Source: JBEEMU01 sp043778315 (GTDB lineage: Bacteria > Bacteroidota > Bacteroidia > Chitinophagales > Saprospiraceae). Taken from it: a stretch of 12,819 nt of DNA. The DNA is taken from the NCBI GenBank assembly GCA_043778315.1, contig JAYWGJ010000414.1, positions 1-12,819 on the forward strand, read 5' to 3'. Positions 7,501 through 12,819 of this stretch are shown here, one piece after another. Positions within the stretch are counted from its first letter, which is position 1, and every line of letters begins with the position of its first letter. The notes beneath the pieces were generated by a model. The model saw only the letters and a list, made by a program, of their open reading frames with translations. It was not told the origin of the DNA and ran no database searches. A program made the position numbers and the translations under genes.

Positions 7501-9210
7501 TTACAACTTTATGAACTTTTGTGACGTGACAGATTTTGTTTTTTTATCCATTAACTGAATAAAATAAACGCCGTTAGCGAGTGCAGAAATATCAATTCCG
7601 TTAGCGATTTCGGGTTGTGGCAACATCATAACCGCCTTGCCATTCACGTTAGTTACCGTGATATAATATACCTCTGTGGTTGCGTCAGCCAACCGAATAA
7701 ATAACTTTTGGCTGGCAGGATTTGGGTATAAAGCGTAATTGATTGGCGCTTCAACTTCGTTCGTTGCCGTAGGTGCCGTCACTACAAACTGACCCATCAT
7801 GCCGCCGTCCTCGTGATTCGAGAAATGGCAGTGATACATAAACGGGTGAATAGGGTCGGCGTAGTCATCAAACCGAGCTACAAAAGTTACGTTTTCGCCC
7901 TTCGGAAGATAGTAGGTGTCTTTCCAGCCCGACTCGTGACTGCCCACCGCCGTTGCTACGCCGTTGCGCGCCACTATTTTAAAATCCACATCGTGTATAT
8001 GAAAAGCATGGCTAAAAATATTATTATTTACGACCGTCCATTTTTCAATGGCGTTCAGATTGACCGTTTTATTGATGGTGTTGAGCGCGAAAGCGGCGTT
8101 ATCAAAAGTAAACTCGGCAAGTCCGATACGGGTTCCGGGCGTTACATTTATCGTTCTTGTTACCGTCGCGTCGGCGGCAGTCCAGTAAACGTCGTGCGCC
8201 AAAACGGCAGGAACTGAGGTGATAGGAGCGGAGGTTGTGGCAGCTACATTAATATGCAGCACCGAAAAATCCTTGTTATTCAAAAGACTGCCGTTTAGTC
8301 CGCTTTGCTGCGGCTCTGCGCCTGGGAAACCGAACACTTGCCCGCTATTAAACGCCTTTAAATCCAAGCTCGAGCCGACGGCATCGTTACCGAGATTGAC
8401 CATAATTTCAATCCGCTCACCAACCATTAATTTTACCCGCGTGACCGCAACGGGCGCATTTAATAAGCCGCCGTCGTTCGCGATGATGTAAAAAGTTCGG
8501 TTGTCGCTAAACCCTAAATTGTAGCCGCGTTCTATTTCCGCGTTCAAAATTCTTAACCGCACATATTGTTTTGGCAAACTGACTTGGGCATTTGGTGTGC
8601 CGTTAGTGAGCATATAATCGCCGTATTCGCTGATGTGTAGGTTATCGGTAATCGTAAACTGATTGGACGTATTGTAGCCTCGACTCGTCAAGGCAACGGG
8701 TATATCATCTACGCCATATCTGCGTGGCAACGCTAAACTTGCCTCGAGCGAGTCTCTTACGATAATAAAACCGCCTATGCCTTTGGTCAAATGATCCATC
8801 GACATATTGTGCAAATGCGGGTGATACCAATACGTCGAGGCGTTATTCGTCACTTTCCAGTACGGCTGCCATAGCGTTCCAGGCGGGACTACCTGATGCG
8901 GTCCGCCGTCCATCACAGCAGGCAGGTGCATACCGTGCCAGTGCATAGTGGTACTGTCATTCAGCGTGTTACGCACGTTGAGGTGAACCGTATTGCCTTT
9001 ATTGAAAATCAAAGTAGGTCCCCAAAAGCGGCTGTTATTCACTGCGCCCGTTATGGTTTGATTGCCTGGTCTGAACTGCGCGAACGTATCTTTCACCGTC
9101 AGATTAAAGTTAGTACCCGATAATGTATCTGGTATCCATAGATTATTGTATTGGGCGTTTGCGCTTGACGCAAAAAGAATGGCACTCAAAAGTAGCGGCA
9201 GTTTTTTCAT
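7501..9210 (-). CDS. CueO-like multicopper oxidase with T9SS sorting domain
   Basis: 569 residues: signal peptide (1-19, ANA before Gln20), three cupredoxin domains and a T9SS tail at about 490-569 (ALYPNPASQKLFIRL, NGVYFIQL). All four copper-binding motifs are intact: HWHGMH (90-95), WYHPHLH (128-134), HAFHIH (401-406) and HCHFSNHEDGGMM (460-472). The last supplies the type 1 site Cys461, His466 and probable axial Met471. DGGPHQVVPPG and SGWKDTYYLPKG also resemble CueO-type oxidases more than CotA. The methionine-rich insert of E. coli CueO is not seen. Likely reaction: four-electron reduction of oxygen coupled to oxidation of a phenolic or metal substrate such as Cu(I), at the cell surface. 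It is first in the series, with a candidate promoter 24 bp upstream. The neighbouring metal-type sigma/sensor genes make a copper-stress role plausible (inference). Confidence 0.95.
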   Translation of the reverse strand: MKKLPLLLSAILFASSANAQYNNLWIPDTLSGTNFNLTVKDTFAQFRPGNQTITGAVNNSRFWGPTLIFNKGNTVHLNVRNTLNDSTTMHWHGMHLPAVMDGGPHQVVPPGTLWQPYWKVTNNASTYWYHPHLHNMSMDHLTKGIGGFIIVRDSLEASLALPRRYGVDDIPVALTSRGYNTSNQFTITDNLHISEYGDYMLTNGTPNAQVSLPKQYVRLRILNAEIERGYNLGFSDNRTFYIIANDGGLLNAPVAVTRVKLMVGERIEIMVNLGNDAVGSSLDLKAFNSGQVFGFPGAEPQQSGLNGSLLNNKDFSVLHINVAATTSAPITSVPAVLAHDVYWTAADATVTRTINVTPGTRIGLAEFTFDNAAFALNTINKTVNLNAIEKWTVVNNNIFSHAFHIHDVDFKIVARNGVATAVGSHESGWKDTYYLPKGENVTFVARFDDYADPIHPFMYHCHFSNHEDGGMMGQFVVTAPTATNEVEAPINYALYPNPASQKLFIRLADATTEVYYITVTNVNGKAVMMLPQPEIANGIDISALANGVYFIQLMDKKTKSVTSQKFIKL

Positions 9211-9233
9211 TTTTTATCGATTATTTTTTAATT

Positions 9234-9266
9234 GAAATATATATTTGATTAGGAACGCGTCCAAAA
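9234..9266 (-). promoter_or_regulatory. Candidate Bacteroidota promoter of the oxidase operon
   Basis: On the minus strand a TTTTG at 9266-9262 stands 20 bases before TATATTTC (9241-9234). These resemble the Bacteroidota -33 TTTG and -7 TAnnTTTG boxes with a usual spacing and one mismatch. Initiation would fall about 15-20 bases before the ATG at 9210. The -33 part overlaps the outer end of the large palindrome. An ECF-type promoter elsewhere in the gap cannot be excluded. Confidence 0.4.
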
Positions 9267-9400
9267 TAAGTTACTGTATTCTGACTTGTCTTTTGAGTCA
9301 AAACTGCGTTAGATTTATCGTTACGATGCACAGCATCGCGCCTCAAATCTGCCTTGTTTTGACTCAAAATCCTGCGTCACAATATTCAGCACCTTATTTT
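9263..9400. repeat. 138-bp imperfect palindrome (MITE-like or regulatory)
   Basis: Nested inverted repeats share one centre. The outer arms are 9263-9270 and 9393-9400 (AAAATAAG/CTTATTTT). Next come partly matching segments, including CTG 9274-9276 with CAG 9387-9389. A perfect 14-bp pair lies at 9291-9304 and 9356-9369. Inner pairs are AGATTT 9311-9316 with AAATCT 9345-9350, and CGATGC 9324-9329 with GCATCG 9333-9338 around an ACA loop. The 14-bp arms each contain a near-perfect dyad, TTTTGA(G/C)TCAAAA, centred at 9297 and 9363. No protein is encoded. It lies between the Spy-like and oxidase genes, so it could be a non-autonomous mobile repeat, a structured RNA, an attenuator, or paired operator sites. 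Confidence 0.75.
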
Positions 9401-9453
9401 CTCTTCATTCCTTAGAATACGAATAATAATTTTTCTGGCGGTCATCAGAATGT

Positions 9454-9924
9454 TTATTTTTTTTGCGGCTGAAAATAATCTCTAATATCAATCACCATGT
9501 TTTGAAATTGCTTCAATTGCGCTGGTGTACAGATGTTTTTTAACGCCTGCGCTTGCTGCAATCGGTACAATTCCATTTGGTATTCGCCGTCGGCAACTCT
9601 CCGTGCGATTGCTTTCACGGCAGTCGTATCGGTATGCTCGTTGAACATCGCCGCGTTCATCGAGTCGCGTTTAGCGCGTATCGCTCGGCTCAACGGCTCT
9701 TCTTTATCAAAAAAATCTTGCCTGATTTTTTTAAAATCTGCCGCTTGTTTTTCGGTTAGCTGCAATTCTTTTTTCAGGATTGCGGTCACTTGCTCTATCG
9801 GTCGCTTCGGTCGCCTACCCTCGCCGCCCTTTCTCCACCAGAAATAGCCGATAGAAAAAAGATTTAAAAGCAACAGAAAAGTCACTGCGCGACCAAGGAA
9901 TTTATTTTTTGAAAATAGGTACAT
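9454..9924 (-). CDS. Spy/CpxP/CnrX-like periplasmic metal or stress sensor
   Basis: 156 residues with one N-terminal membrane helix (about 12-29) and a periplasmic helical domain. It carries two LTxxQ-type motifs, LTEKQ (56-60) and CTPAQ (132-136), the signature of the Spy/CpxP and heavy-metal-resistance families. The charged region 37-150 is predicted to be all helix, as in CnrX and ZraP. The N-terminal helix appears to be an uncleaved anchor, as in CnrX, which suggests a sensing role rather than a soluble chaperone. Candidate metal ligands include His97 and Cys132, but no full CnrX-like site can be read. It starts 6 bp after the putative anti-sigma gene and so shares a transcript with the ECF sigma gene. 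Whether it senses metal or misfolded protein cannot be decided from sequence. Confidence 0.8.
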   Translation of the reverse strand: MYLFSKNKFLGRAVTFLLLLNLFSIGYFWWRKGGEGRRPKRPIEQVTAILKKELQLTEKQAADFKKIRQDFFDKEEPLSRAIRAKRDSMNAAMFNEHTDTTAVKAIARRVADGEYQMELYRLQQAQALKNICTPAQLKQFQNMVIDIRDYFQPQKK

Positions 9925-9930
9925 AGCAGT

Positions 9931-10215
9931 CTAATATTTAGATGAACTGGTGCTGATGAGGAGTTCGGACGCTACATTTTTCAGTTTTTCCCTGTTTTCT
10001 TGCTCGCTATCCGACATTAATTGGTTAGAAAACCAAAAAACATTGACGGCTATCAACAAAATGGTTGTGACCAATATTAATTTATTGGCAGACGCACTGC
10101 CCGAGCCGCGCTCGGTACGCTCCAATTTTTGCAATAACTGCGCCTCCCACTCCGCAGAAGGTTCTATCGAGCCGATGCGCTCAAATTGCGCGAGTATGTT
10201 TTTTTCTTTGTTCAT
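9931..10215 (-). CDS. Small single-helix membrane protein, probable anti-sigma factor
   Basis: About 94 residues from the ATG at 10215. A TTG three codons earlier (10224) is an alternative start. It has a charged cytoplasmic-type N-terminus of about 44 residues including SAEWEAQLLQKLERTE, one membrane helix (about 45-63), and a charged C-terminal stretch of about 30 residues. No family motif or ZAS zinc motif is visible. The call as anti-sigma factor rests on its position between an ECF sigma gene (46 bp upstream) and a Spy-like sensor (6 bp downstream), its size and its one-helix topology, similar to the CnrY-CnrX-CnrH type of system. It would hold the sigma factor at the membrane until the periplasmic sensor signals. 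Confidence 0.65.
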   Translation of the reverse strand: MNKEKNILAQFERIGSIEPSAEWEAQLLQKLERTERGSGSASANKLILVTTILLIAVNVFWFSNQLMSDSEQENREKLKNVASELLISTSSSKY

Positions 10216-10261
10216 TTTGTTCAACTATTTAGACGATATTAAGTTTTATTTCTGACGGTTC

Positions 10262-10810
10262 TTATTTTAAAAATGATTTTAGGTTTTGTTTTGCTCTATA
10301 AATCAAAGCATCAACGGCGGTTAAAGTTGTCCCCATAATCTCTGCGACCTCCGTATTGCTGTGTCCCTCTACTTTGCTCAACGTCAGGGCAATACGCTGG
10401 CTCTCGGGCAATTTATTTAACGCTGCCATCAGCAACGAAACATCTTCTTCCTCCTCCAATATTTTGTCAGGTGTTTCTTTGCCTGTTGCCCAATTCGTGA
10501 TTTTGTCGAGTCCCAATAGTTCGCCGAAGGACGTAATTCTTTTTTGTCGATTTCTTTTTTTTATTTCGTCCAGCGATTTGGTCGTCGCGATTCTGTATAT
10601 CCAGGTGCTCAACGCGGAGTCGCCTCTAAATTTAGGTATAGAGTGGTACACTTCTACAAATACCTCCTGCGCAACGTCCTCCGCGTCTTCTCTGTGGAGT
10701 AAAAAGCGGTAACAGATATTCAAAACGGTTTTTTGGTATGTAGCCACTAGCTCGGCAAAAGCAGCTTTGTCGCCCGATTTGAGTTGTGATGTTAATTGCG
10801 AGTCGTTCAT
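10262..10810 (-). CDS. ECF-type sigma-70 family RNA polymerase sigma factor
   Basis: 182 residues. Region 2 spans about 19-90 (LVATYQKTVLNICYRFL, EDAEDVAQEVFVEVY, STWIYRIATTKSLDEIKKRNR). A linker follows, then region 4 at about 125-178 (ALNKLPESQRIALTLSKVEG, NTEVAEIMGTTLTAVDALIYRAKQNL) with its helix-turn-helix. Regions 1 and 3 are absent, as expected of the extracytoplasmic-function group. It is first of a three-gene unit with the putative anti-sigma factor and the Spy-like sensor. By analogy with such sets it probably controls its own unit and a metal- or envelope-stress target set. The oxidase operon directly downstream is the obvious candidate, though this is inference. Upstream is a strong terminator, so its promoter must lie within 10811-10850. 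Confidence 0.93.
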   Translation of the reverse strand: MNDSQLTSQLKSGDKAAFAELVATYQKTVLNICYRFLLHREDAEDVAQEVFVEVYHSIPKFRGDSALSTWIYRIATTKSLDEIKKRNRQKRITSFGELLGLDKITNWATGKETPDKILEEEEDVSLLMAALNKLPESQRIALTLSKVEGHSNTEVAEIMGTTLTAVDALIYRAKQNLKSFLK

Positions 10811-10847
10811 TAAGGGCTAAAAGTAGTGTAAATATCATGAATAGTAG

Positions 10848-10899
10848 GAACAAAAAAACGTTACCGACACGGTGAAGTGTGGGTAACGTTTTTTTGTTC
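10848..10899 (-). terminator. Strong intrinsic terminator after the DUF4920 gene
   Basis: Arms 10848-10865 and 10882-10899 are perfectly complementary over 18 bp. An inner ACAC/GTGT extension caps the stem with a six-base loop. The stem contains A7/T7 runs on its two sides, so it could act in both directions, but only the leftward DUF4920 gene (stop at 10940) feeds into it. It separates that gene from the ECF sigma unit. Confidence 0.88.
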
Positions 10900-10939
10900 A
10901 TCAAATTTGGTAAATCTAATATAACTATCTATCCACCAA

Positions 10940-11416
10940 CTACTTAATCACTACCCCCGAAGCCTCAAAAACGATTTCTTCTTTCGGTTTAGTGATAGCT
11001 GCTATTTCGGCTGCCGTTTTGCCAGCGTCTTCCGCATAGTGTTGCAGCTCCGCTACGGGCGTAGTTTTGCGCGTCGCTTTGCCGAGGCAAACCACTGTTT
11101 TGCCCGAAAGGTCTTTCGGCATAAAAAAGGCGTAATCCTTAAATTTCACCATCATATCGGGATTGCTCGCCGCCGAGAGCTTCATCCAGCAGCCTTTCGC
11201 CTGACAAACGGAAGTGGCTACGCCCTCTATTTTTACGTCTTTCAGTTCGGTTTTGCCGTCCATTTTGGCAAATAAATCCGCCACAGGCATCGCGCCTGCC
11301 GCGTCGATAGTCTGTCCAAAATGCTTGCCGTCGCCTTTGCCCGTACTAACGGATTTGCTGCCGTCGCACGCTGCAAATGCCACGGCGACCCCTACCAATA
11401 AAAGGATTTTTTTCAT
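10940..11416 (-). CDS. DUF4920 lipoprotein
   Basis: 158 residues. A lipoprotein signal peptide ends in VAFAAC, with Cys17 as the lipidated residue. Then comes a glycine/serine-rich spacer and a DUF4920 domain at about 32-158. Visible family motifs are VCQAKGCWMKL (70-80; C71 and C76), VKFKDYAFFMPKDLSGKTVV (90-109) and LQHYAEDAGKTAAEIAAIT (124-142). DUF4920 lipoproteins are common in Bacteroidota and have no known function. The conserved C-x4-C-W and HYAEDAGK motifs could bind a metal or take part in thiol chemistry (inference). It is a single-gene unit: a strong terminator follows, and a 225-bp gap with repeats separates it from sucC. Confidence 0.9.
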   Translation of the reverse strand: MKKILLLVGVAVAFAACDGSKSVSTGKGDGKHFGQTIDAAGAMPVADLFAKMDGKTELKDVKIEGVATSVCQAKGCWMKLSAASNPDMMVKFKDYAFFMPKDLSGKTVVCLGKATRKTTPVAELQHYAEDAGKTAAEIAAITKPKEEIVFEASGVVIK

Positions 11417-11465
11417 ATTATGATTTTATAAAATTAGAATAAAATTAAAATAAAGACACTTTTTT

Positions 11466-11623
11466 CTTTGCGTAGCAAAAAAAACCGTTGCTTACTCTGC
11501 TTCTCCGCTTCTCCGCGTTTAAAAAACTTTTTTACTCAAAAAAACTTTGCGTAGCAATAAAAAACCGTTGCGCACTCTGCCTCTTTGTTCCTCTGCTTCT
11601 CCGCGTTTAAAAAACTTCTGTAC
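11466..11623. repeat. Two diverged tandem copies of a ~75-bp low-complexity repeat
   Basis: Copy 1 (11466-11535) and copy 2 (11545-11623) both run CTTTGCGTAGC, AAAACCGTTGC, ACTCTGC, CTTCTCCGCGTTTAAAAAACTT and TAC, 79 bp apart. Copy 2 carries an extra CTCTTTGTTC-type block. Inside each, CTCTGC/CTTCTCCGC units are repeated at short range. No gene is encoded. The sequence recalls the dispersed CTCTGCG...TTTAAA intergenic repeats of some Bacteroidota and Cyanobacteria (memory, unchecked). It fills most of the gap between sucC and the DUF4920 gene; 11417-11465 is plain A/T-rich leader. Confidence 0.75.
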
Positions 11624-11641
11624 GCAGAAAAACCTTTATTT

Positions 11642-12819
11642 CTACATACCCAGCGTCTTTTTCACCAAATCAGCCGCTTCCTGAAACTCGATAGCCGAAT
11701 AGACCTTCAAACCTGACTCATCAATCAGTTTTTTAGCGATTTCGGCGTTCGTGCCTTGCAAGCGGATAATCACGGGTACGCTGATAGTCCCGATAGCGTT
11801 GTACGCATCTATCACGCCTTGCGCGACGCGGTCGCAGCGCACGATGCCGCCAAAAATATTGATTAATATTGCTTTTACATTATCATCTTTTAGTATAATG
11901 CGCATCGCGTTTTCTACCCGTTTTGCGTCGGCGGTGCCGCCCACGTCCAAAAAGTTGGCAGGGTCGCCGCCGCTCAATTTGATTAAATCCATCGTTGCCA
12001 TTGCCAGCCCTGCGCCGTTTACCATACAGCCCACGTTGCCGCCCAACTGCACATAATTTAAGCCGTAGCTGTCCGCTTCTACGTCGGTCGGGTCTTCCTC
12101 GTCTTTGTCGCGCAACGCCTCCAACTCGGGGTGACGGTACAGCGCGTTGCCGTCCAAAGTCACCTTCGCATCAACCGCTAATACGCGGTCTTGACTGTCT
12201 TTGAGGCACGGGTTTATCTCGAACATCGCCGAGTCGCTGCCCACAAAAGCGGCATATAATTTGGTGGTAAAAATCGTCATTTCCTTAAACGCCTTGCCGC
12301 TCAACCCGAGGTTGAAAGCGATTTTGCGCGCCTGAAAGCCCTGCAAACCTATTAGCGGGTCAATCCATTCTTTATGTATAAGGTGCGGCGTATCGTGCGC
12401 GACGGTTTCTATATCCATACCGCCTTCGGTAGAATACACAATCACGTTGCATTTCGCGGCTCTATCCATCATCACACTCATATAAAACTCCTTCACCTCC
12501 GACGCTCCCGGCGCGTACATATCTTCGGCGATAAGCACTTTGCGCACCAATTTGCCCGCGCCGTCCATACCGCCAGGGGTTTGTGGTGTTTTGAGCATCA
12601 TACCAATGATATTACCTGCGTTTTCGCGCACCTTTTCTAAGCTCGGGCAAAACTTCACGCCGCCGCCTTTGCCACGTCCGCCTGCGTGTATTTGCGCTTT
12701 CACTACCCAGCCGTTTGCGCCAGTGAGTTCGGTCATTTTTTGCGCTGCCGCCACCGCTTCGTCGGCGGTAGTTGCCACGATGCCGCGTTGTATGGTCACG
12801 CCGTAGCTCGCCAACAATT
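11642..12819 (-). CDS. sucC: Succinyl-CoA synthetase (ADP-forming) beta subunit, 5' end cut off
   Basis: The last 391 residues of SucC. The frame is open to the window edge, and comparison with E. coli SucC suggests about ten residues are missing, so the TTG at 12817 is not the start. Counted from there, the ATP-grasp region shows KAQIHAGGRGKGGGVK (40-55), IVYSTEGGMDIE (126-137) and FEINPCL (199-205, metal-binding E/N). The CoA-ligase region shows GLNYVQLGGNVGCMVNGAGL (252-271), DVGGTA (291-296), INIFGGIVRCD (319-329) and RLQGTN (352-357). With the alpha subunit it makes succinate and ATP or GTP from succinyl-CoA in the TCA cycle. The alpha gene is not in the window. It is a housekeeping gene with no sign of a functional link to the metal/redox genes. 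No convincing terminator is seen in the 225-bp gap after it. Confidence 0.97.
   Translation of the reverse strand, partial: LLASYGVTIQRGIVATTADEAVAAAQKMTELTGANGWVVKAQIHAGGRGKGGGVKFCPSLEKVRENAGNIIGMMLKTPQTPGGMDGAGKLVRKVLIAEDMYAPGASEVKEFYMSVMMDRAAKCNVIVYSTEGGMDIETVAHDTPHLIHKEWIDPLIGLQGFQARKIAFNLGLSGKAFKEMTIFTTKLYAAFVGSDSAMFEINPCLKDSQDRVLAVDAKVTLDGNALYRHPELEALRDKDEEDPTDVEADSYGLNYVQLGGNVGCMVNGAGLAMATMDLIKLSGGDPANFLDVGGTADAKRVENAMRIILKDDNVKAILINIFGGIVRCDRVAQGVIDAYNAIGTISVPVIIRLQGTNAEIAKKLIDESGLKVYSAIEFQEAADLVKKTLGM

Noticed and set aside
8219..8491. Plus-strand open frames opposite the oxidase and other minus-strand genes.
   Set aside because: No family motifs, signal peptides or spacing logic; they mirror strongly supported genes and are reading-frame shadows.
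10818..10825. TACTTTTA on the minus strand as a -7 box for the ECF sigma gene.
   Set aside because: It is mismatched at the last base, lies 8 bp from the start codon, and has no TTG at a suitable distance.
11616..11629. Hairpin TTCTG-TACG-CAGAA followed by a T-run on the minus strand, as a sucC terminator.
   Set aside because: Only five base pairs and lies within the repeat copy; too weak to call.

Overview
The window looks like chromosomal DNA of a member of the Bacteroidota. Four proteins end in a type IX secretion (T9SS, Por_secre_tail-like) C-terminal domain with the usual (F/Y)PNP and NG-x-Y-F motifs. Two candidate promoters resemble the Bacteroidota -7 box TAnnTTTG. DUF4920 and the ECF sigma / membrane protein / Spy-like arrangement also fit this phylum. 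I cannot name a genus. No rRNA, tRNA, CRISPR array or transposase was seen, and no gene-free stretch exceeds 300 bases.

Layout: (1) 1-1083, plus strand: the 3' end of a large superfamily-1 helicase-like gene with a Vsr/MTES_1575-like C-terminal region. Key residues look lost in both parts. It converges on a bidirectional terminator. (2) 1228-1998, minus: a secreted DUF547 protein with its own promoter. (3) 2189-9210, minus: five genes, transcribed as CueO-like multicopper oxidase, redoxin, arylsulfotransferase, YHYH-domain protein and DUF1566 protein. The first four are spaced 12-38 bp apart. The fifth follows a 68-bp gap holding a strong inverted repeat. All but the redoxin carry a T9SS tail. 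A terminator follows the last gene. (4) 9211-9453: a 138-bp imperfect palindrome next to a candidate promoter for the oxidase operon. (5) 9454-10810, minus: ECF sigma factor, small one-helix membrane protein (probable anti-sigma factor) and Spy/CpxP/CnrX-like periplasmic sensor. (6) 10940-11416, minus: DUF4920 lipoprotein, followed by a strong terminator. (7) 11417-11641: two diverged copies of a ~75-bp repeat. (8) 11642 to the window end, minus: sucC, lacking about its first ten codons.

Working model (inference): the ECF / membrane protein / Spy-like set senses envelope metal or redox stress and controls the adjoining operon. That operon puts a copper oxidase, an arylsulfotransferase and a possible metal-binding YHYH protein on the cell surface, with a periplasmic thiol redoxin in support. 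The components are recognisable families; the combination and its joint function are what look undescribed. Two further oddities are a YHYH protein that has both a membrane hairpin and a T9SS tail, and the 138-bp palindrome, which may belong to a dispersed repeat family.
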